Shown in pieces: positions 7,736 through 20,400 of a stretch of 64,000 bases of DNA. Position 1 is the stretch's first letter. Each line of letters starts with the position of its first letter. This stretch comes from Pyxidicoccus sp. MSG2 (GTDB lineage: Bacteria; Myxococcota; Myxococcia; Myxococcales; Myxococcaceae): positions 10,688,001-10,752,000 of the forward strand of contig NZ_JAPNKC010000001.1 in the NCBI RefSeq assembly GCF_026626705.1. Direction: 5' to 3'. Below the pieces are notes generated by a model. The model was not told where the DNA came from. It searched no databases and saw only the letters and a list, made by a program, of their open reading frames with translations. The position numbers were made by a program, and so were the translations under genes.

Positions 7736-10700
7736 ATGGACGACTCGAACGACTCCATGGCCATTGCCGTCGTGGGCCTGGGCCTGCGCTTCCCTGGTGC
7801 ATCGGAGGAGCGCCGCTTCTGGCACAACCTGGCCTCGGGCGTGGAGTCCATCACCCACCTCGATGCCGCGCAGCGCGCGAAGGCGGGGATGCCCACGGAG
7901 CCCGAGTGGGTGGCGGCGGCCGGCGTGCTCGAGGGCGCCGAGCTGTTCGATGCCGCCTTCTTCGGCTTCTCCCCGGGCGAGGCGGAGCAGATGGATCCGC
8001 AGCACCGACTCTTCCTCGAGTGCGCGTGGTCCGCCCTGGAGTCGGCGGGACACCCGCCTCGGGGCTCGCCGCTGCGCGCCGGCGTCTATGCGGCGTCCAC
8101 GTTCAGCACCTACTTCCTGTCGAGCCTGCTGCCACGGGCGGGGCGGGACGCGGCCAGACTGAGCGACAGCCTCTTCTCCACGGGCATCGACTTCGTCGCG
8201 ACGCGCGTGTCCTATGAGCTGGACCTCACCGGGCCTGCCCTCACCGTGCAGACGGCCTGCTCCTCGTCGCTGGTGGCGGTCCACCTGGCGGTGCAGGCGC
8301 TGCTGGCCGGCGAGTGCGACCTGGCGCTCGCGGGTGGCACCTCCGTGCGCGTGCCGCAGATTTCGGCCCATCGCTTCCAGGAGGGCTCCATCCTCGCGCC
8401 GGATGGCCACTGCCGCCCCTTCGACGCGCGGGGTGCAGGCACGGTGGCGGGCAACGGCGTGGGCGTCGTCGTCCTCAAGCGGCTCTCGGACGCGCTCACG
8501 GACAGGGACCCCATCCGCGCCGTCATCCTCGGCACCGCCATCAACAACGACGGCGGCGGAAAGTCGGGCTTCGCCGCGCCTTCCGTGGACGGACAGGTCG
8601 CCGTCCTCAACGACGCGCTGTCCATGGCCGGCGTGGCTCCGGGAGACATCTCCTATATCGAGGCCCATGGCACCGCCACGCCGCTGGGAGACCCCGTGGA
8701 GGTGGCCGCGCTCCAGGAGGTGTTCCGCGGAGCTGCTCCCGGCAGCATCGGCCTGGGGGCGGTGAAGTCCAACGTCGGGCACCTCGACGCCGCGGCGGGC
8801 GTGGCCGGGCTCATCAAGACGGTGCTGGCGCTGGAGAACCGCCTCCTGCCGCCCACCGTGCACTTCACCTCGCCCAACCCGCTGCTGGGGCTGGAGGGCA
8901 GCCCGCTGTACGTGGTGGCGCGGCCCACGCCCTGGCACGGGCCGGCGCCGCGCCGCGCGGGCGTCAGCGCCTTTGGCATCGGCGGCACCAACGCCCACGC
9001 CGTGCTGCAGGAGGCCCCGTCCGTCCCCCACGATGAGCCCCGGCGCGACGAGGAGCTGCTCCTGCTGTCGGCGAAGTCCGAGGCCGCGCTGGAGCGGATG
9101 ACCGCGGAGCTGGCCGAGCACCTGCGCTCGGGCCGCGAGCCGCTGGCGGACGTGGCTCATACGCTTCAGGTGGGGCGCGCGCGCTTTCCCTGGCGGCGCT
9201 TCGTCACCCTCGGCCGGGGGGAGGACGCGGCGGCGCTGCTGGGCGGGAGCGAGCCGGAGCGGGTGCGCACCGTGCTCGACGCGGCCGAGCCGCGCGGGGT
9301 GGCCTTCCTCTTCCCCGGCGGTGGCTCGCAGCACGTCAACATGGGCGCCGAGCTGTTGCGCGAGCCCGTCTACCGCGCGGCCATCGACCGGTGCGCCGAG
9401 CTGCTGCGGGGCCCGCTCGGAGGCGACCTGCGCGAGGTGATGTTCGCCGCGCCCGAGCGCTTCGACGCCGCGAGCCGGGAGCTGGCCCGCCCGCTGTGGA
9501 CACAGCCGGCGCTCTTCGCGTGCGACTGGGCCCTGGCCGAGCTGTGGCGCGCCTGGGGCGTGCGGCCGGAGGCGATGCTGGGGCACTCGCTGGGTGAGTA
9601 CGTGGCCGCCTGCGTGGCGGGCGTCTTCACGCTGGAGGAGGCCCTGGAGCTCGTCACGGCGCGGGGCCGGCTGGCGGAGGGCATGCCTCCGGGGGCCATG
9701 GTGTCCGTGCTGGCGCCGGTGGCGGAGGTGAAGCCGCTGCTGGGCCCGGAGCTGTCCGTCTCCGCCATCAACGGGCCCGCGACGTGTGTCATCGCCGGGC
9801 CACCCGGCGCCGTCGAGTCCTTCGAGCAGGCGCTGTCGGCGCGCGGCCTGGAGTTCCGGCGCGTGCGCTATCCGCGGGCCATGCATTCGTCGATGCTGGA
9901 CCCCTACCTCGCGGACTTCGCGCGGGTGGTGCGGCGCGTGACGCCACGGCCTCCGACGCTGCCCATGGTTTCGAGCGTCACCGGGCGCTGGCTGGAGGCG
10001 CGCGAGGCGACCGACCCCGAGTACTGGGTGCGCCACCTGCGGGAGACGGTGCGCTTCTCCGACGCACTGGAGTGTCTGTTCTCCTCCGGGGACAAGGCCC
10101 TCATCGAGGTGGGGGCGGGCACCATCCTCTCGTCGCTCGCGCGGCAGCATCCGGCGCGGACGTCGCAGCCGGTGATTGCCTCACTACCGCGCAGCTCCGA
10201 GCGGAAGGCGAGCCCCCTGCACGCGCTGGGCGAGGCCTGGCAGGCGGGGGTGCCCATCGACTGGGAGGGCTTCCGCGCGGAGGAGCGCCGCCGCCGGGTG
10301 GTGCTGCCGACGTACAGCTTCGACCGGGAGCGGTACTGGCTCGAGCCCGTCGACACTCCGGCCAGCACCGCCCGCGCGGAGCTGCCTCCGCCGTCACCTC
10401 CCGCGCCCCGCCACGCGTCGCGGCGCGCGGGCCCGGCGGCGCCACCGCGCAACGAGACGGAGCGGGCGCTGGCCAGCTCCTTCCAGGAGTTGTTCCGCCT
10501 CGAGGAGGTCGGCATCCACGACGACTTCTTCGCGCTGGGAGGCGACTCGCTGCTGGCGCTGCGGCTGACCGCGTGGGTCTCGGACCGGTTCGGCGTGCAC
10601 CTGGCGTTGAAGGAGGTGCTGGAGGCGCCCACGGTGGCCATGCTGGCCCTTCGGCTCGGAGGGGCCTCGTCCGTGGCGGGGACGGGCCCTTCGTGTCTCG

Positions 10701-11467
10701 TGCGGCTCCAGGAGGGCACGCGCGGGACGCCGCTCTTCTTCGTGCACGCGGCCGGAGGAGAGGCGCTCTTCTACCGCGAGCTGGCGCGGAGCATCGGCCC
10801 GTCGCGGCCGGCGTATGGGTTCCAGGCGGTGGGGCTGGAGGGCGGGCCGTGCCACACCTCGGTGGAGGAGATGGCGGCGCACTACCTGGAGGCGCTCCGG
10901 ACGGTGCGGCCTGCCGGGCCCTACCTGCTCGTTGGCGCGTCCTTCGGCGGCAGCATCATCTTCGAGATGGCGCGCAGGCTGACCGCCGAGGGCCACGCGG
11001 TGCCGCTGTGCGCGATGCTCGACGCGCCGGGTCCGGGGGCCTTCCCCGAGCCCTTCGAGGATGATGCCGAGGCGCTGGCGTACCTGGCGGGCATCTGGGT
11101 GGACGTGCCGGCGGAACGGCTGCGCGGCCTGACGCCCGACGCCCGGCTCCAACACATCATGGACGCGGCGGCGCGCGCGGGCGTCCAGGCCTTCGCCACC
11201 GTCGAGCAGGGCCGGCGGTGGTTCGCGGTGTGGAAGTCCAACCTGGAGGCGATGCTCCGCTACACGGCGCCTCGCTGGGACGGCGAGGTGCAGTTCTTCC
11301 GCGCCGGCGAGCGGCTCCCACGCATGCCGTCGTTCATGGAGCAGGCCTGGACCGAGCGGTGCGCGGTGCTGCGGCTGGAGGTCGTTCCCGGCACCCACGA
11401 GAGCATGCTGCGGCCGCCGCACGCGCAGGGACTGGGCGCGCGGCTGGCGCGCCTGCTCCCCGACTGA
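7736..11467 (+). CDS. Type I polyketide synthase, KS-AT-ACP-TE
   Basis: 1243 residues; the ATG at 7736 starts just before the KS (MAIAVVGLGLRFPG). KS: Cys175 in TACSSS, His311 in HGTATPLGDP, KSNVGH. AT: Ser618 in GHSLGE and an AMHSS motif, nearer to the malonyl-type AFHS than to the methylmalonyl type. ACP: Ser938 in GGDSLLAL. TE: Ser1069 in GASFGGS. No KR, DH, ER or MT, so one malonyl extension would leave a beta-keto thioester for the TE. There is no loading domain; the KS must receive an upstream chain. The natural donor is NRPS-A, which lacks a TE and ends in a basic tail, although it is encoded on the opposite strand and ends 6 bp from this stop. It follows the toxin region after a 179-bp spacer. 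Confidence 0.9.
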   Translation: MDDSNDSMAIAVVGLGLRFPGASEERRFWHNLASGVESITHLDAAQRAKAGMPTEPEWVAAAGVLEGAELFDAAFFGFSPGEAEQMDPQHRLFLECAWSALESAGHPPRGSPLRAGVYAASTFSTYFLSSLLPRAGRDAARLSDSLFSTGIDFVATRVSYELDLTGPALTVQTACSSSLVAVHLAVQALLAGECDLALAGGTSVRVPQISAHRFQEGSILAPDGHCRPFDARGAGTVAGNGVGVVVLKRLSDALTDRDPIRAVILGTAINNDGGGKSGFAAPSVDGQVAVLNDALSMAGVAPGDISYIEAHGTATPLGDPVEVAALQEVFRGAAPGSIGLGAVKSNVGHLDAAAGVAGLIKTVLALENRLLPPTVHFTSPNPLLGLEGSPLYVVARPTPWHGPAPRRAGVSAFGIGGTNAHAVLQEAPSVPHDEPRRDEELLLLSAKSEAALERMTAELAEHLRSGREPLADVAHTLQVGRARFPWRRFVTLGRGEDAAALLGGSEPERVRTVLDAAEPRGVAFLFPGGGSQHVNMGAELLREPVYRAAIDRCAELLRGPLGGDLREVMFAAPERFDAASRELARPLWTQPALFACDWALAELWRAWGVRPEAMLGHSLGEYVAACVAGVFTLEEALELVTARGRLAEGMPPGAMVSVLAPVAEVKPLLGPELSVSAINGPATCVIAGPPGAVESFEQALSARGLEFRRVRYPRAMHSSMLDPYLADFARVVRRVTPRPPTLPMVSSVTGRWLEAREATDPEYWVRHLRETVRFSDALECLFSSGDKALIEVGAGTILSSLARQHPARTSQPVIASLPRSSERKASPLHALGEAWQAGVPIDWEGFRAEERRRRVVLPTYSFDRERYWLEPVDTPASTARAELPPPSPPAPRHASRRAGPAAPPRNETERALASSFQELFRLEEVGIHDDFFALGGDSLLALRLTAWVSDRFGVHLALKEVLEAPTVAMLALRLGGASSVAGTGPSCLVRLQEGTRGTPLFFVHAAGGEALFYRELARSIGPSRPAYGFQAVGLEGGPCHTSVEEMAAHYLEALRTVRPAGPYLLVGASFGGSIIFEMARRLTAEGHAVPLCAMLDAPGPGAFPEPFEDDAEALAYLAGIWVDVPAERLRGLTPDARLQHIMDAAARAGVQAFATVEQGRRWFAVWKSNLEAMLRYTAPRWDGEVQFFRAGERLPRMPSFMEQAWTERCAVLRLEVVPGTHESMLRPPHAQGLGARLARLLPD

Positions 11468-11473
11468 AGGCCC

Positions 11474-14400
11474 TCACGAGCCCGAGCGCCCCCGGCGCTG
11501 CTGCGCCATCCGTCGCAGGTTCTCCCGCCGGTTGTCTCCCGAGGGGCTCGTCGCGGGCTGTGGGGCCGCGGGCCCGCCGTCACTGGCGAGGTGCGCGGCC
11601 TGGGCCCGCACCGTGGCGTGGCGGAGCAACTCCAGCAGGGGAACCCTGCGCCCTACCAACGCCTCCACCTTCACGTGCACGGCCTGGAGCAGCAGGGAGG
11701 TGCCGCCGACGTCGAAGAAGTTGTCGGCCGCGCCCACCCGCTCCAGTCGCAGCACGTCCGCCCAGATGGCGGCGAGCGCCTGCTCCAGGCCCTCGCGTGG
11801 CGCGGTGAACGTCCCTTCGGGTTCGGAGCGCTCCGGGGCCGGCAGCGCGCGCCGGTCCGGCTTGCCGTTGGCCGTGAGGGGGATGGCCTCCAACTGGACG
11901 AAGAGGGCGGGCACCATGTGCTCGGGCAGGGTGCGGCGCAGGAAGGTGCGCAGTGTGTCGGCGGTGGGTGGATCGCCAGGGGAGGGGACGTGGTACGCCA
12001 CCAGGTGCTTGCCGCCGGGGCCGTCCTCGCGGACCACCACCACGGCGTCCTTCACGGCCGGGTGGGCGAGGAGTGCCGCCTCGATTTCGCCCAGCTCGAT
12101 GCGGAACCCCCGGAGCTTCACCTGGTTGTCCTTCCGTCCTCCGAACTCGAGGTTGCCGTCCGGCAGCCAGCGCACCAGGTCGCCCGTGCGGTACATCCGG
12201 GCGTCCGGGGCCGCGTCGAACGGGTCCGGCAGGAAGCGCTCGGCGGTGAGGTCCGGGCGGTCCAGGTAGCCGCGCGCCAGGCACTGCCCTCCCAGGTACA
12301 GCTCGCCCCAGACGCCCACGGGCACCGGCCGCAGCGTGCCGTCCATCACGTACGCCCGCACGTTGGCGAGGGGTCGGCCGATGTGGGGCAGCACGCCCTC
12401 CTCGCCGTGGGAGGCCACCGGGCCCACCGTGGCAATCACCGTGCACTCCGTGGGCCCATAGCCATTCACCAGCGTCGCGGGGAAACGCGGGCCAGGGCGC
12501 TGGTGGAGCCGGTCGCCTCCGGCGAAGAGCACCCGGAGCCGCAGCCCCTCGGGCCATGCTTCGTCCAGCACCGCCTCCACCATGGGCGTGGGCAACAGGC
12601 CCAGGGTGATGGCCTCGTCGGCCACCCACTGCACGAGCCGGCGGAGCTCGGCGCGCGGCTCCTCAGAGGGCAGGTGCACGCTGGCTCCCGCCGCCAGCGG
12701 TGCCCACAGGTCGAGCACCGTGGCGTCGAAGGCCAGGCCCGCCACCACCATGTTCCGGTCCTCGCGCGTCACCGAATAGACCTCGTGGTACCAGCGCACG
12801 AGGTTGTCCACGCTCTGGTGGGCCACCGCCACGCCCTTGGGCCGTCCGGTGCTGCCGGAGGTGTAGATGACGTACGCGAGGTTCTCCGCGAGCACTCCCG
12901 TGCGCGGCGCGTGCGCGGGCTGGAGGTCCAGCGTGGGCTCCGCGTCCAGACAGAGCGTGCTCACGTCGACACCCCGCATCGCCGGGAGGAGGGACTGCTG
13001 GGTCACCACCACGAGGGCCCCGCTGTCCCGCGCGAGCTGACGCAGCCGCTCCTCCGGGTACGTCGGGTCCAGGGGCAGGTAGGCGCCCCCGGCCTTGAGG
13101 ATGCCGAGCGCCCCCACGACGTAGTCCACCGAGCGCTCCATCAGCAGGGCCACCACCCGCTCCGGCCCCACGCCCCGTGCGCGAAGGAGCCAGGCGAGCT
13201 GGTTGGCTCGCGCGTCCAGCGCGGCGTACGTCATGGACCTGCCCGGGCTCGCCACCGCGAGCGCCTCCGGGTGGCTCCGCGCGTGGACCTCGAAGCGCGT
13301 GTGGAGGCAGGCGTCGTGCGGCCCGTCCACGCGAAGGCCGTTCCACTCCACGAGCAATTGGTGCCGCTCTGCCTCGTTCAGCAGGGGCAGCTCGCGCACG
13401 GGCTGGCCGGCATCGGCGACCACGGCCTCCAGCACCGCTCGCAGATGCCCGGCGAGGCGGGCCACCGTGGCCGCGTCGAAGAGGTCCGTGTTGTATTCGA
13501 AGGCGCCCTCCAGGCCCGACGCCGTTTCCCACATGACCAGGGAGACGTCATGGCGGGACACCCGACTGTCCGCGTCCACGAGGCGCTCCGCCAGCCCGGG
13601 CAGGTTCAGCGCCAGCGTGGCGGTGCTCTGCAGGGTGAACATCACCTGGAACAGGGGTGAGCGGCTCACGTCCCGGGGCGGCTTGAGCGCCTCCACGAGT
13701 CGCTCGAAGGGCACGTCCTGGTGGGCGTACGCGCCCAGCGCCGCCTCCCGCACCTGTCGCAACAGCGAGCGGAAGGGTGCCTCGGGAGTCACTCGCGCGC
13801 GCAGCACCAGCGTGTTGACGAAGAAGCCGATGAGGCCCTCCACCTCCTGGCGGTTGCGGCCGGCGATGGGCGAGCCGACGACGATGTCTTCCTGGCCGGT
13901 GTAGCGCGACAGCAGGGCCTGGTAGCCCGCCAGCAGCGTCATGAAGAGGGTGGTGCCCTCGCGCTGCCCGAGCTGTCGCAGGCCCTCGGCCAGTGGCGAG
14001 GGCAGGTGGAGCGAATGGAGGGCCCCGCGGAAGGTCTGCACCGGGGGGCGCGGCCTGTCGGTCGGAAGCTCCAGGGCGGTGGGGACGCCGGCAAGCTGCT
14101 TCCGCCAGTAGTCGAGCTGCGCCTCCAGCGCGTCATCCCGCAGCCACTGTCGCTGCCACACCGCGAAGTCCGCGTACTGCACTGGCAGCGCCGGCAGCGA
14201 GGGCTCCCGCCCGGCGACGGCGGCCGTGTACAGCTCTCGCAGTTCGCGCAGGAGCACGCCCAACGACCAGCCATCCGAGATGATGTGGTGCATGTTGAGC
14301 ACCAGCACCTGCTCGGCGTCGCCGAGGCGCAGCAGCACCAACCGCAGCAGGGGGCCCGTGGTGAGGTCGAAGGGACGGCGCGCCTCTTCCTCTACCCGCC

Positions 14401-17400
14401 GCCGTGACTCCTCCTCGCGCGCGGGCTCCGGCAGCGCGCGCAGGTCCATCGCCGCTAGCGGCACCTGCGCCTCGGGGACGATGCGCTGGACTGAGCCGTG
14501 TTCGTCCTGGCGGAAGACGGTCCGCAGGGACTCGTGCCGCTGGACCAGGGCGTGGATGGCGCGCTCCAGCGCTGGCGTGTCGAGTCCCCCCTCCAGCCTC
14601 AGTGCCAGGGGGATGTTGTAGACGGGACTGCCTGGCTCCATCCGGTCGATGAACCACAGTCGCTGCTGGGCGAAGGACAGCGGCAGGGGGCCCGTTCTCG
14701 GCGTGGGAACGAGCAGCGGGACGTGCGGTGCCTGCTCCGCGCCGACGAGGGCCTCCAGGCGCACCGCGAGCTCGGCCACGGTGGGGGCCTCGAACAGCAT
14801 GCGCACCGGCACTTCCACCTGGAGCGCCTGCCGCAGCCGCGAGACAACCTGGGTGGCCAGCAGCGAGTGGCCGCCCAGCTCGAAGAAGTTGTCCTGTGCG
14901 CCCACGCGGGACTGGCCCAGGAGCTGCCGCCAGATGGAGGCGACCTGCTCCTCCATGGGCGTGCGCGGCGGTACGAAGTCCTCGCGCGGGCCGTCCAGGT
15001 CCGGAGTCGGCAGCGCCTTACGGTCCACCTTGCCGCTGGGCGTCAGTGGCAGCACGTCCAGGTGCACCCACGCGGTGGGCACCATGTACTCGGGCAGCCG
15101 CTCCTTGAGGAAGGTCTTCAGTGTTCCCGTTTCAGGACGCTGACCCTCGACGCCGAGGACCCACGCCACCAGTCGCTTACGGCCCGCCCCGTCCTCGCGG
15201 GCAGCCACCACGCAGTCGCGCACGGCGGGGTGCTTCGCGAGTGCCGCCTCGATTTCGCCCAGCTCGATGCGGAAGCCGCGCACCTTCACCTGTGCGTCGC
15301 GGCGTCCGAGGAACTCAATGGCTCCGTCCGCGCGGTAGCGGGCCCAATCGCCCGTCCGATACATGCGCGCTCCAGGCCGCGTGCCGAACGGGTCCGGGAT
15401 GAAGCGCTCCACGGTGAGGTCCGGCCGTCCCCAGTAGCCGCGAGCCACCTGAAGGCCGCCGATGTACAGCTCACCGGGCACGCCGACGGGTACCGGCTGC
15501 AGGTGGGAGTCGAGCAGGTGGATGCTCGCGTTGGCGATGGGGGTGCCGATGAGGGGCAGGTCCGGCCACGGCTCCGGGTTTCCAGAGAGGACGCAGAGGG
15601 TGGCGAGGTGCGTCTCCGTCGGGCCGTACTGGTTGTGCAGCACCGCGCCGGGCAGCCGCTGCATCAGCAGGCGAAGGGCCGGGGTGATGCGCAGTTGCTC
15701 GCCGGCGGTGATGATTTCCTTGAGGTGTCGTGGGACGAGGCCGTCCTGCTCAGACACCTCGGCGAGGTTCTGCAGGGCGACGAAGGGAAGGAACATGCGT
15801 TCCACGCCACGGGAGTCCATGAGCTCCAGCAGGGCGTGAGCGTCGCGGCGGACGTCCTCGGAGATGAGAACGAGCTCTCCACCGCCGGCCCAGGTGGCGA
15901 GCATCTCCTGGAAGGAGACGTCGAAGCTGAAGGCGGAGAACTGGAGGGTGCGGCCTGAGGGAACGGAGGAGCTCTGGCGCTGGAAGTGGATGAGGTTGAC
16001 GAGGGAGGCGTGGTGCATGGCGACGCCCTTGGGGGCGCCGGTGGAGCCAGAGGTGAAGATGACGTAGGTGAGGGAGTCGGGCCCGGCGGTGGGCGTCGGG
16101 TCCGTCTCTGGAGAGAGAGAGAAGGCGTCGGCGTCGTCGAGGATGAGGGAGGTGGCGGAATTCGACGGCAGGACGTGCTGGAGGTGGCGCTGGGTGAGCA
16201 GCACGCGGGCGCCGGACACCTCGAGCATCGCGGCGAGGCGCTCCGCGGGATAGGCGGGGTCCAGAGGGACGTAGGCGCCACCGGCCTTGAGGGTGGCGAG
16301 GACGGCGAGAGGAAGGTGAAAAGAGCGCTCGACGCAGATGCCGACGCGCTCGTCGGGCGTGACGCCGAGGGAGCGCAGGTGGTGAGCGAGTTGGTTGGCG
16401 CGGCGGTTGAGCTCACCGTACGACAGGCGTGCGTCACCGAAGCTGGCGGCGATGGCGTCGGGCGTGCGTGCGGCCTGCGCCTCGAAGAGGGCGTGCACGG
16501 TGCGCAGGGCGGGGTAGGGGACGGCCGTGTCGTTCCACTCGCGCAGCACCTGGTGCCGCTCCACGCCCGTCAGCAAGGGAAGAGAGGCCAGCTTCTGCTC
16601 CGGCCGCGCGAGGACGCCTTCCAGCAGGCGCGAGTAGTGCCCCGCCATGCGCGCCACCGTCGCCTCGTCGAAGAGGTCGGTGTTGTACTCCCAGAGGCTG
16701 GTCCACCCGGCCGGCGTCTCGCGGACGAAGAGGGTGAGGTCGAACTTCGCCATGCCCGGCTCGAAGGCGAACTCCTCCACGGAGATGCCGGGCAGCTCCC
16801 AAGCGGCGGAGCCCTGCTGGAAGACGAACATCACCTGGAACAGCGGCGTGCGGCTCACATCGCGCACGGGAACGAGCGCATCCACGAGCTGCTCGAAAGG
16901 CATGTCCTGGTGCGCGTAGGCACCGAGGCTCGCCTCGCGCACCCGGCGCAGCAACTCACGGAAGCTGACGTCGCCGGAAGCCTTCACGTGGATGGCCAGC
17001 GTGTTGGTGAAGAAGCCGATGAGCCCCTCCACCTCGCGGTGGTTGCGGCCGGCGATGGGCGTACCCACGACGATGTCCGGCTGCCCGCTGTAGCGCGCCA
17101 GCAGCGCGTGGAAGCCCGCCATGAGGAGCATGAAGGGGGTGACGCCCGCCTCGCGGCTCAGTGCCTGGACGGCGCCGGGCAGCTCGGCCGGAAGGAGTTG
17201 GTGGAACTGGGCCCCGCGGAAGGTCTGCACCGGAGGACGCGGCCTGTCGGTGGGCAGCTCCAGCACGGGCGGAGCGCCCGCGAGCTGTTGCTTCCACCAG
17301 GCGCGCTGGGCCTCCAGCACGTCGCCCCGCAGCCAGTCGCGTTGCCAGTGCGCGAAGTCCGCGTAGTGCACTGGCAGCGCGGGCAGCGCGGCCTCTTCAC

Positions 17401-20400
17401 CGCGCACGTGCGCCACGTAGAAGGACTTCAGCTCCCGCGCCAGCACGTCCGACGACCAGAAGTCGCAGACGATGTGGTGCATGACGAGGAGCAGCACGTG
17501 CTCGTCGGCCGAAGCACGCAGCACCGTGGCCCGCACCAGCGGCCCGTGCTCCAGGTCGAACGGGAGACGTACCTCCGCCTCCGCGCGCTGGCGGATGGCC
17601 TCCTCCGACGCTCCCTCCAGGGACTCCAGGGTGAAGGACAGCGCGGCCCGGGGGGAGATGCGCTGCACGGGCTGTTCGTCCACCTCGATGAACGTCGTCC
17701 TCAGCGCCTCGTGACGCTGGACGAGGTCCGCGAGGCTTCGCTCCAGCGCGGTGACGTCCAGCCGTCCCTTCAGCCTCAGGAAGAAGGGGACGTTGTATGA
17801 GAACCCGCCCGCATCCAGCCGCGCGAGGAACCACAGCCGCTGCTGCGCGAAGGACAGTGGCGGCGCCACGTCACGCGGCACGGGAACGAGCGGTGGTGGC
17901 TGGGGCCCCGCGTCGCCGTGCAGTGCCTCGATCCGGCGCGCCAGCTCCGCGACGGTGGGCGCCTCGAAGAGCACGCGCACCGGCAGCTCACGCTGGAGGA
18001 CTTCGCGCAAGCGCGACACCACCTGGGTGGCCAGCAGGGAGTGGCCACCCAGCTCGAAGAAGTTGTCGTGCGCGCCCACGCGCCGCACACCCAGCAGTGG
18101 CGCCCAGATGTCCGCAACCACCTCCTCCAGGCCCGCGCGCGGCGCGACGTAGCCTTCGCGTCCCGCTTCCTCCTGGGGCGCAGGCAGCGCCTTGCGGTCC
18201 ACCTTGCCGCTCGGCGTTAGCGGCAGCGCACCCAACAGCACGAAGGCGGAAGGAACCATGTACTCGGGCAGCGTGGTCTTCAGCTCCGAGCGGAGCACCG
18301 AAGTCCGGACCTCCGCTCCCGCATCTGGCACCACGTAGGCGACGAGTCGCTTGTCTCCGGGCGTGGGCTCGCGCACCACCACCGCGACGTCGCGCACGCC
18401 CGCGTGCTTTCGCAGCGCGGACTCGATTTCGCCCAGCTCGATGCGGAAGCCGCGCAGCTTCACCTGGTCGTCGGCGCGGCCCACGTACTCCAGATTCCCA
18501 TCCGGGCGCTGCCGCACGAGGTCTCCCGTGCGGTACAGCCGCGCGCCCGGCTCTGTCCCAAAGGGGTCGGGCACGAAGCGCTCGGCCGTGAGGTCCGGCC
18601 GGCCCAGGTAGCCGTGCGCCAGGACATCACCGCCGAGGTACAGCTCGCCCGGCACACCCATGGGCACCGGCTGCTGATACGCATCCAGCACGCAGGCGCG
18701 GACTCCAGGTGTCGGCCGGCCGATGGGGACGGCGCCCCAGCCCAGCTCCGCCTCGGGCACCGGGCCCAGGTCTCCCACCACGCTGATGACCGTCGTCTCC
18801 GTGGGGCCGTACTCGTTGGTCAGCCGCACGCGGGAAGGAGCCGCCCGCCGCCACTGGAGCACCTGCGAGGCGGGCACCTTCTCGCCACCCGTGGCCACCA
18901 GGCGCACGCTGTCGGGCAGGCGTGCCGCGCCACTGGCGAGCGTGGACGTCAGCGTTCCCCAGAAGGCCGTGGGCAGGAAGAGCAGGGTGAGTCCCCACGC
19001 TTCGCACCGTGCGCAGAAGGTGGCCGGGTCCAGCATCGCCTCGGTGCGCAGCACCACCCTGGCCCCAGTGAGCAGCGCCGGGAAGATCTCCTCCACGCTC
19101 TGGTCGAAGCTGAGGGTGGAGAACTGCAGCACCCGATCCTCGGGCACCAGGCCATAGATGCTGGCGTTGCCCAGCGCATAGCTCACGAGCGCGCGGTGCG
19201 GCGTCATCACCGCCTTGGGTCGGCCCGTCGAGCCGGACGTGTAGATGAGGTACGCGAGCGACTCGGAGGGGACTGCCTGGCGGGGGTTCTCCTCCGACTC
19301 CCCCGCCAGTGCCGCGTCCACCTCGAGCACGCCGACGTCCAGGGCTCCCACCCGCTCCAGCAGCCCGGCACGCGTGACGAGCAGCCGGGTGCCCGAGTCG
19401 GACAGCATGTACTCCAGGCGCTCGCGCGGGTACTCCGGGTCCAGGGGGAGGTAGGCCGCCCCTGCCTTCAGCACGCCCAGCAGCGCCACCAGCGCCTCGC
19501 AGGAGCGGTCCATCAGCACGCCCACGAAGCTCCCGGTCCGCACTCCCCGCCGCACGAGGTGGTGCGCGAGCTGGTTCGCCCGGGCGTTCAGCTCGCGATA
19601 GGTGAGCTGCGCGTCCTCGGAGACCACCGCCACCGCGTCCGGGGCCCGCTCCACCTGGGCCTCGAAGAGCCGGTAGAGGCACGGATCTACTGGAACCTCC
19701 ACTCCGTCCCAGCTCCACCCCACCAACGTCTGGCGTCGCTCCGCCTCCGTCAGCAGCGGCAGCGCCGGCAGTCGCTGCTCAGGGTTGGCAACGGCACCCT
19801 CCAGCAGTCGCACGTAGTGCGCCGCCATCCGGGCCACCGTCGCCTCGTCGAAGAGGTCGGTGTTGTACTCCCAGAAGCTCACCCAGCCTTCCGCCGTCTC
19901 GCGGACGAACAGGGTGAGGTCGAAGCTGGCCACCCCGGGGTCGACGTCCAGCAGCTCCAGGGAAACTCCGGGCAGCGCCACCGCGGACGAGGGCACGTTC
20001 TGCTGCGCGAACATCACCTGGAAGACCGGGGAGCGGCTCAGGTCGCGCGCCGGCTGGAGCGCATCCACCAGCTTCTCGAAAGGCAGGTCCTGGTGGGCAT
20101 AGGCCCCCAGGCACACCTCGCGCACCCGATGCAGCAGCTGGCGGAACCCCAGCTCACCAGAGACCTTTACGCGCAGGGCGAGCGTGTTGACGAAGAAGCC
20201 GACCAGGTCCTCCACCTCGCGCTGCGTGCGGCCCGCGATGGGCGAGCCCACCACGATGTCTTGCTGCCCGCTGTAGCGGGACAGCAGCACCTGGAAGCCC
20301 GCCAGCAACGCCATGAAGAGCGTCACGCCTTCCTGCTGACTCAGCCCGCGCAGCCCCTGTGTCATCTCCGTCGGCAGTGGCACCCGCAGCATGGCGCCCC

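Noticed and set aside
7616-10150. 844-residue minus-strand frame across the PKS gene
   Set aside because: The plus strand has full KS/AT motifs in the correct frame; the antisense reading is His/Arg/Gln-rich shadow sequence.
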